Positions 7,692 through 16,314 of a stretch of DNA of 64,000 nt are shown in pieces. Position 1 is the stretch's first letter; each line of letters begins with the position of its first letter. Location: contig NZ_SACN01000001.1 of assembly GCF_004005865.1 (NCBI RefSeq), positions 248,001 to 312,000 on the forward strand, read 5' to 3'. The notes beneath the pieces were generated by a model that saw only the letters and a list, made by a program, of their open reading frames with translations, was not told the origin of the DNA and did no database searches. A program made the position numbers and the translations under genes. The DNA is from Sphingomonas crocodyli (GTDB taxonomy: Bacteria; Pseudomonadota; Alphaproteobacteria; Sphingomonadales; Sphingomonadaceae).

Positions 7692-10289
7692 ATGCTCGAC
7701 GCCCAATCCGCCACCGCCGCCCCGCCCGTGATCCGCCGCGAGGAATATCGCGCGCCCGACTGGCTGGTGCCCGAAGTGGAACTCGACTTCGCGCTCGATC
7801 CCGCCGCGACCCGCGTGACGGCGCGGCTGCACGTCACCCGCAATGGCACGCACCACCGCCCGCTGCGCCTGAACGGCGATGGGCTGACGGCGCTTTCGGT
7901 CACGATCGACGGTGCGGACGATGACGAAGCCTGGCGGATGGCGGGCGGCGATCTGATGATCGACCTGACCGGCGCGACCCATGTGATCGAAACCGTCGTC
8001 GAGATCAGCCCGCAGGCGAACACCCAGCTTATGGGCCTTTATGCCTCCACCGGCATGCTGTGCACCCAGTGCGAGCCCGAGGGCTTCCGCCGCATCACCT
8101 TCTTCCCCGATCGGCCCGACATCCTCAGCCGCTACGCGGTGCGGCTGGAGGCGAACAAGGTGCGCTTCCCGGTGCTGCTGTCGAACGGCGATCTGGAAGA
8201 ATCGGGCGATCTGGAAGGCGGACGGCATTTTGCGCGCTGGGTCGATCCCTTCCCCAAGCCGACCTACCTCTTCGCACTGGTCGCCGCCGACCTGAAGGCC
8301 AATGTCGATCATTTCGCGACGATGAGCGGCCGCGAGGTCAAGCTCGCCATCTGGGTAGCCGAGGCCGACCTGCCCAAGACCGGCCACGCGATGGCGGCGC
8401 TCAAGGCGTCGATGGCGTGGGACGAAAAGGTCTATGGCCGCGAATATGATCTGGGCGAATTCAACATCGTCGCCGTCGCCGATTTCAACTTCGGCGCGAT
8501 GGAGAACAAGAGCCTCAACATCTTCAATTCGCGCTACGTCCTCGCCGATCCCGAAACGGCGACCGACGCTGATTTCGACGCGGTCGCCGGCGTCGTCGCG
8601 CACGAATATTTCCACAACTGGTCGGGCAATCGCGTCACCTGCCGCGACTGGTTCCAGCTGAGCCTCAAGGAAGGCTTCACGGTCTTCCGCGATCAGGCGT
8701 TCTCGGCCGATCAGGGATCGCCCGCGGTCAAGCGGATCGAGGATGTGCGGGGCCTGCGTGCCGCGCAGTTCCCCGAAGATTCGGGGCCGCTCGCCCATCC
8801 GATCCGGCCCGAAAGCTATATCGAGATCAGCAATTTCTACACCGCGACCGTCTATAATAAGGGCGCAGAAGTCATCCGGATGCTCCACACGATGCTGGGG
8901 CCGCAGCGATTCCGCGCCGGCACCGACCTCTATTTCACCCGCCATGACGGCACCGCCGCGACATGCGAGGATTTCGTGCTGGCGATGGAGGAGGCGAGCG
9001 GAGTCGATCTGTCGCGCTTCCGCTTGTGGTATTCGCAAGCCGGCACCCCGCGCGTGAAAGCGACGCTGACGCACGAGGCCGCGAGCGGGCGGGCACACCT
9101 GACCTTGGAGCAGAGCGTGCCGGCGACGCCGGGCCAGCCCGACAAGGCGCCGATGCCGATCCCGCTGCGGCTCGACCTCTTCGGCGAAAAGACCCAGCGC
9201 AGCTTCGGCGGCGAACGGCTCGTGATGCTCGAGGATGAGCGGCTCGATGTGACCTTCGAGGGCGTGGGCGAGCGGCCGGTCCTGTCGATCAACCGCGGCT
9301 TTTCGGCGCCCGTCATCATTGAATCGGATCGTTCGGCTGCGGATCTCGCTTTCCTGTCCGCACATGACGACGATCCGTTCGCGCGGTACGAAGCGATGCA
9401 GCAGCTGATGCTCGATACGCTGGTCGGCAGCGTCGCCAACGGCAAGGCCGATCACGGCCCGGTGATCGAGGCGGTGCAGCGCACGTTGACCGATCCGATG
9501 CTCGACAGCGCCTTCATCGGCGAAGCGGTGCTGCTGCCGTCCGAAGGGTTCATCGGCGATCAGATGCTGATTGTCGATCCGCAGGCGATCCACCAGGCGC
9601 GTGAGGCTTTGCGCCGCGATCTGGGCACCACGCTGGCCGACGCATGGCGCGACGCTTACGACCGCAGCCGCGCGAACCGCTTCGAACAGACCCCGCAGGC
9701 CAAGGGCGCGCGGCGGCTGCGCAACGTCTCGCTGGGCTTCATGATGGCCAGCAAGGCGACCGACGTGCCCGGCATCGCCAAGGCGCAGTTTGACGCCGCC
9801 GACAATATGACCGACCGGCAGGGTGCGCTGGGCATCCTTTCGAACGTCTATGCGCCCGAACGCGACGCAGCCTTCTCCGATTTCTACGCGCGCTATCGCG
9901 ACAATGGGCTGGTGCTCGACAAATGGTTCACCACCCAGGCGCTGTCGGTGCGGCCCGACACGATGGATCAGGTGATCGACCTGGCCGATCATCCCGATTT
10001 CACGCTGAACAACCCGAATCGCCTGCGATCGCTGGTCGGCGCGCTGTCGGCCAACCAGCTGGTGTTCCATGATCCGTCGGGGCGCGGCTATCGCTTCCTG
10101 GCCGACATGGTGCTGGCGGTCGACAAGCTCAACCCGCAGACCGCCGCGAAGCTTGTCCCCCCGCTCGGCCGCTGGCGCCGCTTCGGCGAGGCCGCGCAGA
10201 CCGCGATGCGCGCCGAACTGGAACGCATCGTCGCAACGCCGGGCCTGTCGAAGGACGTGTTCGAACAGGTTTCGAAGAGTCTGGTATAA
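7692..10289 (+). CDS. pepN: aminopeptidase N (M1 zinc metallopeptidase)
   Basis: An 865-residue M1 family enzyme of the PepN type that removes N-terminal residues from peptides in the cytoplasm. The exopeptidase signature GAMEN is at residue ~268 and the zinc site HEYFH at residues 304-308, with the third ligand Glu327 in LKEGFTVF, spaced exactly as in the family. The length fits bacterial PepN with its C-terminal helical domain. It is a single gene divergent from the SDR protein, and a REP-like inverted repeat lies directly after the stop. Confidence 0.95.
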   Translation: MLDAQSATAAPPVIRREEYRAPDWLVPEVELDFALDPAATRVTARLHVTRNGTHHRPLRLNGDGLTALSVTIDGADDDEAWRMAGGDLMIDLTGATHVIETVVEISPQANTQLMGLYASTGMLCTQCEPEGFRRITFFPDRPDILSRYAVRLEANKVRFPVLLSNGDLEESGDLEGGRHFARWVDPFPKPTYLFALVAADLKANVDHFATMSGREVKLAIWVAEADLPKTGHAMAALKASMAWDEKVYGREYDLGEFNIVAVADFNFGAMENKSLNIFNSRYVLADPETATDADFDAVAGVVAHEYFHNWSGNRVTCRDWFQLSLKEGFTVFRDQAFSADQGSPAVKRIEDVRGLRAAQFPEDSGPLAHPIRPESYIEISNFYTATVYNKGAEVIRMLHTMLGPQRFRAGTDLYFTRHDGTAATCEDFVLAMEEASGVDLSRFRLWYSQAGTPRVKATLTHEAASGRAHLTLEQSVPATPGQPDKAPMPIPLRLDLFGEKTQRSFGGERLVMLEDERLDVTFEGVGERPVLSINRGFSAPVIIESDRSAADLAFLSAHDDDPFARYEAMQQLMLDTLVGSVANGKADHGPVIEAVQRTLTDPMLDSAFIGEAVLLPSEGFIGDQMLIVDPQAIHQAREALRRDLGTTLADAWRDAYDRSRANRFEQTPQAKGARRLRNVSLGFMMASKATDVPGIAKAQFDAADNMTDRQGALGILSNVYAPERDAAFSDFYARYRDNGLVLDKWFTTQALSVRPDTMDQVIDLADHPDFTLNNPNRLRSLVGALSANQLVFHDPSGRGYRFLADMVLAVDKLNPQTAAKLVPPLGRWRRFGEAAQTAMRAELERIVATPGLSKDVFEQVSKSLV

Positions 10290-10290
10290 C

Positions 10291-10370
10291 GTCATCCCGG
10301 CGGAGGCCGGGATCTCAGCGGGCAGGTGAGCGCGCTATTCTCCTGAGATCCCGGCCTCCGCCGGGATGAC
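10291..10370. repeat. REP/REPIN-like inverted repeat with perfect 28-bp arms
   Basis: Bases 10291-10318 and 10343-10370 are exact reverse complements (28 bp) separated by a 24-base loop. Each arm also folds on itself (CCCGGC / GCCGGG around a four-base turn), so the element is two small palindromes facing each other, as in REPINs. It fills the gap between the convergent pepN and fumC genes and may also end transcription in both directions. It ends two bases before the fumC stop codon. Confidence 0.85.
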
Positions 10371-10372
10371 GA

Positions 10373-11761
10373 TCAGCGCCCGATCATATCCTCCGGCCGC
10401 ACCACGCGATCGAACGTCGCTTCGTCGATCAGACCCAGCGCCAGGCCCGCTTCCTTGAGGGTCAGCCCCTCGTGGTGGGCATGCTTGGCGATCTTGGCGG
10501 CGTTGTCATAGCCGATTTCGGGCGCGAGCGCGGTGACAAGCATCAGCGAGCGACCCACCAGTTCGCCGATCCGACGCTCATCGGCCTCCATCCCGTCGAC
10601 GGCGCGCTCGGCAAAGCTTTCCATGCCCGTTGCGAGCAGATCGATCGAGCGCAGCACCGCGGCGCCGATCAACGGCTTGAACACGTTGAGTTCGAGATGG
10701 CCCTGAAGCCCGCCGATCGTCACCGCCTGATGGTTTCCAATCACCTGCGCGGCCACCATCGTCAGCATCTCGCACTGGGTGGGGTTCACCTTGCCCGGCA
10801 TGATCGAGCTGCCCGGCTCATTTTCCGGCAGCATCAGTTCGGCGAGGCCCGAGCGCGGCCCCGATCCCAGCAGGCGGATATCGTTCGCGATCTTGGTGAG
10901 CGAAACCGCCAGCGTTGAAAGCGCAGCCGACAGATGGACGAGCGCATCGTTCGACGCCAGCGCCTCGAACTTGTTGGGCGCGGTTACGAACGGCAGGCCG
11001 GTCAGATCGGCGATCTCGGCCGCGACCGCGACATCGAAACCCGGCGACGTATTCAGCCCCGTGCCGACCGCCGTGCCACCCTGCGCGAGCAGCAGCACGC
11101 CCGCCGCAGCCGCCTCGATCCGCTCGCGCCCAGCCACCAGTTGCGCGGCATAGCCCGAAAATTCCTGCCCCAGCGTCAGCGGAGTCGCATCCTGCAAATG
11201 GGTGCGGCCGATTTTCACGATGCCGTCCCACGCCTTCACTTTCGCCTCGATCGCGTCGGTCAGCCGCTGGAGCGCCGGATAGAGGCGGTCCTGCACCGTC
11301 CGCGCCGCCGCGATGTGTAGCGCGGTCGGGAAGCTGTCGTTTGATGATTGCGCCATATTGACGTGATCATTGGGATGAACGGGCGCCTTGCCGCCGCGCT
11401 TGCCCGCCAGCGCCTCGTTCGCGCGGCCGGCGATCACTTCGTTGACGTTCATGTTGGTCTGCGTGCCCGAACCCGTCTGCCAGATGACGAGGGGGAATTG
11501 ATCGTCGAGCTTGCCCGCGACCACCTCGGCCGCCGCCGCCTCGATCGCGTCGGCGACCTTGGCGTCGAGGCCATGCCGGCGATTCACCCGCGCCGCCGCC
11601 TGCTTCACGATCGCGAGCGCATGCGGGATCGCGATCGGCATCCGTTCGCGCTCGCCAAAGGGAAAATTGCCGATCGATCGCTGGGTCTGCGCGCCCCAAT
11701 AGGCCGAGGCCGGCACCTCGATCGGGCCGAAGCTGTCGGTTTCGGTGCGCGTATCAGCCAT
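10373..11761 (-). CDS. fumC: class II fumarate hydratase
   Basis: A 462-residue fumarase/aspartase superfamily enzyme converting fumarate to malate in the TCA cycle. It begins with the FumC-type [18 protein letters not shown] and carries the family signature [16 protein letters not shown] that holds the mobile catalytic serine loop, plus [12 protein letters not shown] for substrate binding. Class II enzymes need no iron-sulfur cluster. The gene is monocistronic as far as can be seen; the stop (TGA) is two bases from a REP-like repeat. Confidence 0.95.
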   Translation of the reverse strand: MADTRTETDSFGPIEVPASAYWGAQTQRSIGNFPFGERERMPIAIPHALAIVKQAAARVNRRHGLDAKVADAIEAAAAEVVAGKLDDQFPLVIWQTGSGTQTNMNVNEVIAGRANEALAGKRGGKAPVHPNDHVNMAQSSNDSFPTALHIAAARTVQDRLYPALQRLTDAIEAKVKAWDGIVKIGRTHLQDATPLTLGQEFSGYAAQLVAGRERIEAAAAGVLLLAQGGTAVGTGLNTSPGFDVAVAAEIADLTGLPFVTAPNKFEALASNDALVHLSAALSTLAVSLTKIANDIRLLGSGPRSGLAELMLPENEPGSSIMPGKVNPTQCEMLTMVAAQVIGNHQAVTIGGLQGHLELNVFKPLIGAAVLRSIDLLATGMESFAERAVDGMEADERRIGELVGRSLMLVTALAPEIGYDNAAKIAKHAHHEGLTLKEAGLALGLIDEATFDRVVRPEDMIGR

Positions 11762-11823
11762 GTGGGAATCTCCTACTTGCGAATCGATCGCAACATAGGA
11801 CGATCAGCCGTCAGGCCAAGCGA

Positions 11824-12306
11824 TTACTTCTTGCGGGTGAAATCGATCGAAACGACGTTCGATCCGTCCTCGACCGGGGTCGCGATCGGCGCGTCGTTAC
11901 CCGCGGTCTCATGCTCGGGCTCGTCTTCATCGTCGGCCTGCGCCTGGAACTGCAGCGCGAAGTTGACCGCCGGATCGACGAAGCCCGTCACCGCGCCGAA
12001 CGGGATGATCAGCTTGGCCGGAACCTGATTGAACGACAGGCCGACTTCGAACCCGTCGGGCTTCACCTTCAGATCCCAGAAGCGATTCTGGATGACGATC
12101 GTCATCTCGTCCGGGAAACGTTCGACGAGGTGCTTGGGGATGTCGACTCCCGGCGCGCCTGTCTTGAACGTGATGTAGAAATGGTGCTCGCCGGGCAGCC
12201 CGCCCGCGCTTTCGACCTCGCCCAGCACGCGGCCCACAACGGCGCGCAGCGCCTCCTGGACGATCTCGTCATAGGGAATCAGGCTGTCGGGCGCTTGGTC
12301 GCTCAT
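11824..12306 (-). CDS. sspB: SspB-family ClpXP adaptor
   Basis: A 160-residue protein of the alphaproteobacterial SspB family. Residues ~10-120 form the peptide-binding fold ([34 protein letters not shown]), which grips the ssrA tag on stalled translation products. The last ~40 residues are acidic and flexible and end in [12 protein letters not shown], the short tail expected to dock on the ClpX zinc-binding domain. In the cytoplasm it delivers tagged proteins to ClpXP. It is divergent from hisB across a 108-base gap. Confidence 0.88.
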   Translation of the reverse strand: MSDQAPDSLIPYDEIVQEALRAVVGRVLGEVESAGGLPGEHHFYITFKTGAPGVDIPKHLVERFPDEMTIVIQNRFWDLKVKPDGFEVGLSFNQVPAKLIIPFGAVTGFVDPAVNFALQFQAQADDEDEPEHETAGNDAPIATPVEDGSNVVSIDFTRKK

Positions 12307-12350
12307 GGCGCTTTAGGTGAACGCCCCCGCCCGCCGGGTCAAGTCGTGCG

Positions 12351-12378
12351 TTGCAGTGCGGCGTCGACCCGTTATAGG
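12351..12378 (+). promoter_or_regulatory. candidate sigma-70 promoter for the histidine genes
   Basis: TTGCAG (12351-12356) and TATAGG (12373-12378) are separated by 16 bases and lie 37 bases before the hisB start, in the gap shared with divergent sspB. The match is fair rather than strong and the call is by eye. Confidence 0.35.
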
Positions 12379-12414
12379 CGGCGGCGCCAGACACGCCCGG
12401 GGGACAGGCACGCG

Positions 12415-13002
12415 ATGCGCACCGCGACGATCACGCGAAAGACCAGCGAAACCGATATTTCGGTGGCACTCAACCTCGATGGGACCGGCACCTATACGGT
12501 GTCGACCGGAATCGGCTTCCTCGATCATATGATCGAACAGCTGTCGCGCCACTCGCTGATCGACCTCGACGTGAAGGTGAACGGCGATCTGCACATCGAT
12601 CAGCACCACACGACCGAGGATTGCGCGATCGCGATCGGCGAGGCGCTGGCCAAGGCGCTGGGCGAGAAGCGCGGCATCACCCGCTATGGCCATGCCTATG
12701 CGCCGATGGACGAGACGCTGACGCGCGTCGCGCTCGATATTTCGGGCCGTCCGTGGATGGTGTGGAAGGTGGCGCTGAACATGCCGCGCCTGGGCGAATG
12801 GGATACCGAGTTGATCGAACACTGGTTCCACAGCTTCGTGCAGTCGGCGGGCATCACGCTGCACGTCGAAAATCTTTACGGTTCGAACAACCACCACATC
12901 GTCGAAAGCTGCTTCAAGGGGCTGGCGCGTGCTCTGCGCGTCGCGACCGAGATCGATCCGCGTAAGGCCGACTCGATCCCGTCGACCAAGGGCACGCTCT
13001 GA
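12415..13002 (+). CDS. hisB: imidazoleglycerol-phosphate dehydratase
   Basis: A 195-residue single-function IGP dehydratase (the version without the phosphatase domain). Metal-binding histidine clusters are visible: [17 protein letters not shown], and near the C-terminus [14 protein letters not shown]. It removes water from imidazoleglycerol phosphate in histidine synthesis. The start at [10 protein letters not shown] was chosen because the conserved family N-terminus begins here. It is the first of a run hisB-hisH-hisA-hisF with almost no spacing. Confidence 0.95.
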   Translation: MRTATITRKTSETDISVALNLDGTGTYTVSTGIGFLDHMIEQLSRHSLIDLDVKVNGDLHIDQHHTTEDCAIAIGEALAKALGEKRGITRYGHAYAPMDETLTRVALDISGRPWMVWKVALNMPRLGEWDTELIEHWFHSFVQSAGITLHVENLYGSNNHHIVESCFKGLARALRVATEIDPRKADSIPSTKGTL

Positions 13003-13003
13003 C

Positions 13004-13615
13004 GTGACGATCGCGCTGATCGATTATGGCGCGGGCAATTTGCGGTCGGTGGAGAATGCGTTGCGGGCGGCGGGGGGCGATCCCACCGTCACCGCCGACG
13101 CCGATCTGGTCCGCACCGCCGATCGCATCATCCTGCCCGGCGTCGGCGCCTTCGCCGCGTGCATGGGGGGACTCGAGGCAATCCCAGGCATGGTCGAGGC
13201 GCTGCGCGAGGCGGTGCTGACGCGTGGCGCGCCGTTCCTGGGCGTGTGCGTGGGAATGCAGCTGCTGGCGGACGCAGGCCACGAATATGGATCGACCCCT
13301 GGTCTGGGCTGGATCGGCGGCGACGTGCGGCTGATCGAGCCGACCGAGCCCGCGATCAAGGTGCCGCATATGGGCTGGAACGACGTGGTGCCGGCCGAGG
13401 CACATCCGCTGATCGTCCCCGGCGAGGCCTATTTCCTCCACAGCTACGCCTATGACGTGGCCGATCCCGCACACGCCCTCGCGACCACGACGCATGGCGC
13501 GACGCTGACCGCCGCAGTCGGCCGCGACAATATCGTTGGCGCGCAGTTCCACCCGGAAAAGAGCCAGGCTTATGGTCTGGCTTTCCTTGCCCGCTTCCTT
13601 GCCTGGAAACCCTGA
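13004..13615 (+). CDS. hisH: imidazole glycerol phosphate synthase, glutamine amidotransferase subunit
   Basis: A 203-residue class I amidotransferase with a GTG start one base after the hisB stop. The family opening IALIDYGAGNLRS directly follows the start. The catalytic triad is visible: Cys82 in FLGVCVGMQ, and His183 with Glu185 in FHPEKSQ. It makes ammonia from glutamine and channels it to HisF, forming IGP and AICAR. The stop touches the hisA ATG. Confidence 0.94.
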   Translation: MTIALIDYGAGNLRSVENALRAAGGDPTVTADADLVRTADRIILPGVGAFAACMGGLEAIPGMVEALREAVLTRGAPFLGVCVGMQLLADAGHEYGSTPGLGWIGGDVRLIEPTEPAIKVPHMGWNDVVPAEAHPLIVPGEAYFLHSYAYDVADPAHALATTTHGATLTAAVGRDNIVGAQFHPEKSQAYGLAFLARFLAWKP

Positions 13616-14347
13616 ATGAGCATCACCGTCTTTCCCGCGATCGACCTCAAGGGCGGGCAGGTCGTGCGCCTGGCCGAAGGCGATATGGCGCGCGCGACCG
13701 TCTATGGCGACGATCCCGCCGATCAGGCGCGCAAGTTCGCCGAAGCGGGGGCCGACTGGCTCCATGTCGTCGATCTCGACGGCGCGTTCGCCGGCCGCGC
13801 GGTGAATGCCGAGGCGGTGGAAGCGATCCTCGATGCCTTTCCGGGCAAGGTCGAGCTGGGCGGCGGCATTCGTGACCGCGCCGCGATCGATCGCTGGCTC
13901 GATCTGGGGGTCGAGCGGGTGATCATCGGCACCGCCGCGCTCGAGAATCCCGATCTGGTGAAGGAGGCCGCGCGCGCGCTGCCGGGCAAGATCGTCGTCG
14001 GCGTCGATGCGCGCGACGGTTTCGTCGCGACGCATGGCTGGGCCGACGTCTCGACCGTCAGCATCTACGACCTTGCCGATCGCTTCGCCGACGCGGGGGT
14101 CGCGTCGCTGTTGTTCACCGATGTCGGTCGCGACGGGCTGCTGAAGGGCTGCAATGTCGAGGCGACCGTTGCGCTTGCGCGCCATGCATCGATCCCGGTG
14201 ATCGCGAGCGGCGGGGTCGCATCGATCGCCGATATCGAGGCGCTGACACCACACGCGATCGACGGGATCGAAGGCGTCATCACCGGCCGCGCGCTCTATG
14301 ACGGGCGGCTCGATCTGGCCGAGGCGATCCGGGTAGCGAAGGGATGA
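13616..14347 (+). CDS. hisA: ProFAR isomerase (phosphoribosylformimino-AICAR-P isomerase)
   Basis: A 243-residue (beta-alpha)8 barrel. Asp10 in [14 protein letters not shown] is the expected general base, and the second acid is in the VDARDG segment near residue 127. The phosphate sites are GGGIRD and the C-terminal SGGVAS / [11 protein letters not shown]. It opens the ribose ring of ProFAR in histidine synthesis. The ATG follows the hisH stop directly and its own stop overlaps hisF (ATGA). Confidence 0.95.
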   Translation: MSITVFPAIDLKGGQVVRLAEGDMARATVYGDDPADQARKFAEAGADWLHVVDLDGAFAGRAVNAEAVEAILDAFPGKVELGGGIRDRAAIDRWLDLGVERVIIGTAALENPDLVKEAARALPGKIVVGVDARDGFVATHGWADVSTVSIYDLADRFADAGVASLLFTDVGRDGLLKGCNVEATVALARHASIPVIASGGVASIADIEALTPHAIDGIEGVITGRALYDGRLDLAEAIRVAKG

Positions 14348-15105
14348 CCGTCCGCGTCCGCATCATTCCCTGCCTCGATGTCGCGGGCGGCCGCGTGGTG
14401 AAGGGGGTCAACTTCGTAGATCTGGCCGATGCGGGCGATCCGGTCGAACAGGCGAAGGTCTATGATGCGGCGCAGGCCGACGAACTCTGCTTCCTCGACA
14501 TCACCGCCAGCCATGAGGGGCGCGGCACGATCATCGACGTGGTCGCGCGCACGGCGGCGGTCTGTTTCATGCCACTGACTGTGGGCGGGGGCGTGCGCAC
14601 CGTCGACGATGCGCGCGCGCTGCTGTTGGCGGGCGCGGACAAGGTCGCGGTCAATTCGGCGGCGGTCGCCCGGCCCGAACTGTGTGCGGAGATGGCCGAG
14701 CGGTTCGGCGCGCAATGCGTGGTCGGCGCGGTCGATGCGCGCAATGTCGGCCCCGGCCGCTGGGAAATCTACACGCATGGCGGGCGCAAGCCGACCGGCA
14801 TCGATGCCGTGGAACATGCGAAACGCCTCGCCTCGCTGGGCGCGGGCGAAATCCTGCTGACCTCGATGGACCGCGACGGCACGCGCGACGGATATGACCT
14901 CGCGCTGACCCGCGCGATCGCCGATGCGGTCGACGTGCCGGTGATCGCGAGCGGCGGCGTCGGCAATCTCGACCATCTGGTCGCGGGCGTCACCGAAGGC
15001 CATGCAAGCGCAGTCCTGGCCGCCTCGATCTTCCATTTCGGCAAGCATAGCGTGGCCGAGGCGCGCAATGCTTTGCGGCAGGCGGGGCTGCCCGTCCGCA
15101 GCTGA
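14344..15105 (+). CDS. hisF: imidazole glycerol phosphate synthase, cyclase subunit
   Basis: A 253-residue barrel homologous to His[17 protein letters not shown] supplies the first catalytic Asp (residue 12), GAVDARN the second (near residue 130), and GGGVRT and SGGVGN bind phosphate. Together with HisH it forms IGP and releases AICAR to purine synthesis. It overlaps hisA by four bases. The expected next gene, hisE, is separated by a 129-base gap and a small PEP-CTERM-like gene. Confidence 0.95.
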   Translation: MTVRVRIIPCLDVAGGRVVKGVNFVDLADAGDPVEQAKVYDAAQADELCFLDITASHEGRGTIIDVVARTAAVCFMPLTVGGGVRTVDDARALLLAGADKVAVNSAAVARPELCAEMAERFGAQCVVGAVDARNVGPGRWEIYTHGGRKPTGIDAVEHAKRLASLGAGEILLTSMDRDGTRDGYDLALTRAIADAVDVPVIASGGVGNLDHLVAGVTEGHASAVLAASIFHFGKHSVAEARNALRQAGLPVRS

Positions 15106-15188
15106 TCCGCAGCCAAGCTGTCGGAATATCTTACATGGTTAATATTGGGCTTTCGAAACAAGCCCGCAAATCCGCCCTTTTTCCGCTC

Positions 15189-15204
15189 TGGCATGACGCT
15201 TGCG
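15189..15204 (+). promoter_or_regulatory. sigma-54 (RpoN) promoter for the mini PEP-CTERM gene
   Basis: TGGCATGACGCTTGC (15189-15203) matches the -24/-12 consensus TGGCAY-R-N4-TTGC with the invariant GG (15190-15191) and GC (15202-15203) at the correct ten-base spacing. Transcription should begin near 15215, about 20 bases before the translation start at 15235. It lies between hisF and a PEP-CTERM-like gene. PEP-CTERM systems are known to be tied to sigma-54 through the PrsK/PrsR two-component pair. Confidence 0.75.
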
Positions 15205-15234
15205 TTAACATCTGCAAGGCGTGTTGGGGGGAAG

Positions 15235-15447
15235 ATGATGGTTCTCGAAAAGATCACGGCGCGACTGGCGTTGATCGCTTATGTAAACGCGCTGGCGACC
15301 CCCGCCTGGGCCGCACTGGCCAATCCGAAGAACTCGTTCGCCGACATGCTGGCCGAGCCGAGCGCGATCGTGATGCTGATGATCGGCACCGCCGGCCTGA
15401 TCATCGGCCGCTTCGCGATCGCCAGCCGCCGCAAGGGCAACAAGTAA
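15235..15447 (+). CDS. mini PEP-CTERM-like sorting-signal protein
   Basis: A 70-residue protein. Residues 1-27 look like a Sec signal peptide ending ATPAWAA. Only about 13 residues follow (LANPKNSFADMLA), and then a tail with the layout of a PEP-CTERM signal: AEPS, ~18 hydrophobic residues (AIVMLMIGTAGLIIGRFA) and the basic end SRRKGNK. Such tails are handled by exosortase, which cuts and anchors or exports the protein. The motif is AEP rather than PEP, so assignment is by layout. A GGGGGGAAG ribosome site precedes ATG 15235; ATG 15238 is equally possible. It sits between hisF and hisE and has its own sigma-54 promoter. The function of the very short mature part is unknown. Confidence 0.7.
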   Translation: MMVLEKITARLALIAYVNALATPAWAALANPKNSFADMLAEPSAIVMLMIGTAGLIIGRFAIASRRKGNK

Positions 15448-15489
15448 GTCGCGATTGACCGAAACGGCGCCATGCGCTTTGGGGAGCGC

Positions 15490-15810
15490 ATGACCGCGAC
15501 CCTCGACCGGCTCGAATCGACCATCGCCGCCCGCCGCGGCGCCGACCCCGAATCCTCCTATGTCGCAAAGCTCAACGCGCGCGGCATGCCCAAGATCGCG
15601 CAGAAGCTGGGCGAAGAAGCCGTCGAGACGGTGATCGCCGCGATGCGCGGCGACAAGGCCGAACTGACCGGCGAGGCCGCCGACCTGCTGTTCCACCTGA
15701 TGGTGCTGCTCGGCGCATCGGGCGTGCCGATCGCCGACGTGATGGCCGAACTCGATCGCCGCGAAGGCGTATCCGGCATCGCTGAAAAGAACAGCCGCCC
15801 CAAGGATTGA
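15490..15810 (+). CDS. hisE: phosphoribosyl-ATP pyrophosphatase
   Basis: A 106-residue MazG-fold enzyme that removes pyrophosphate from phosphoribosyl-ATP, the second step of histidine synthesis. QKLGEEAVETVIAAM and ELTGEAADLLFHLMVLL carry the Glu/Asp magnesium ligands of the family. The start at 15490 is preferred to the ATG at 15472 because GGGGAG lies just upstream. No hisI domain or gene is attached, so the cyclohydrolase must be elsewhere. hinT follows ten bases later. Confidence 0.92.
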   Translation: MTATLDRLESTIAARRGADPESSYVAKLNARGMPKIAQKLGEEAVETVIAAMRGDKAELTGEAADLLFHLMVLLGASGVPIADVMAELDRREGVSGIAEKNSRPKD

Positions 15811-15820
15811 AGGAGCCGCC

Positions 15821-16201
15821 ATGCCGATCGACGCCACCCAGCCCTATGACGACGGCAATGTCTTCGCGAAGATCCTGCGTGGCGAACTGCCGTGCAAGAA
15901 GGTCTATGAGGACGATTTCTCGCTCGCCTTTCACGATATCCGCCCGCAGGCGCCCGTTCACATCCTGGTGATCCCCAAGGGGCCGTATGTTTCGTGGGAC
16001 GATTTCAGCGCGAAGGGCAGCGAGGCGGAGATTGCCGGATTCGTTCGCGCGGTGGGCCATGTCGCGCGCGAGGCGGGGCTGGTGGAGCCCGGCTATCGCC
16101 TGCTCGCCAATATCGGCGGGCACGGCCATCAGGAGGTGCCGCACCTGCACGTCCACATCTTCGGCGGGCGCCAGTTCACGATGATGATACCCGACGCCTG
16201 A
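15821..16201 (+). CDS. hinT: HIT-family nucleotide hydrolase
   Basis: A 126-residue histidine-triad protein with the signature HLHVHIFGG near the C-terminus and the HinT-type opening DDGNVFAKILRGELPCKKVYEDD. HinT enzymes cleave AMP-N and AMP-lysine phosphoramidates. AAGGAG lies well placed before the ATG. Position right after hisE suggests co-transcription with the his genes; a stem-loop follows the stop. Confidence 0.92.
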   Translation: MPIDATQPYDDGNVFAKILRGELPCKKVYEDDFSLAFHDIRPQAPVHILVIPKGPYVSWDDFSAKGSEAEIAGFVRAVGHVAREAGLVEPGYRLLANIGGHGHQEVPHLHVHIFGGRQFTMMIPDA

Positions 16202-16212
16202 ACGACTCGGCC

Positions 16213-16247
16213 TTTCGTGACACCGCGCGCTATTGCGCGTCACGAAA
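16213..16247 (+). terminator. stem-loop after hinT
   Basis: TTTCGTGAC (16213-16221) pairs exactly with GTCACGAAA (16239-16247), with GC-rich inner bases also able to pair. It starts 12 bases after the hinT stop. There is no long T-run after it, so intrinsic termination is plausible, not proven. Confidence 0.55.
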
Positions 16248-16314
16248 AGACGGCTAGGCTCCCCACCCCATGACCGTCGGCGCTTAGGGACGCCGGCGAC
16301 CGGGGATACTCCGT

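Noticed and set aside
7629..10295. 888-residue open frame antisense to pepN
   Set aside because: High-GC shadow: pepN has all M1 motifs on the plus strand, while the antisense protein is Arg/His/Gly-rich with no domain.
15106..15188. Possible regulatory RNA leader between hisF and the mini gene
   Set aside because: No stable fold or known riboswitch pattern could be seen by eye; only the sigma-54 promoter stands out.
12415..15810. Complete histidine operon
   Set aside because: hisI, hisG, hisD and hisC are absent here, so it is only a partial cluster.
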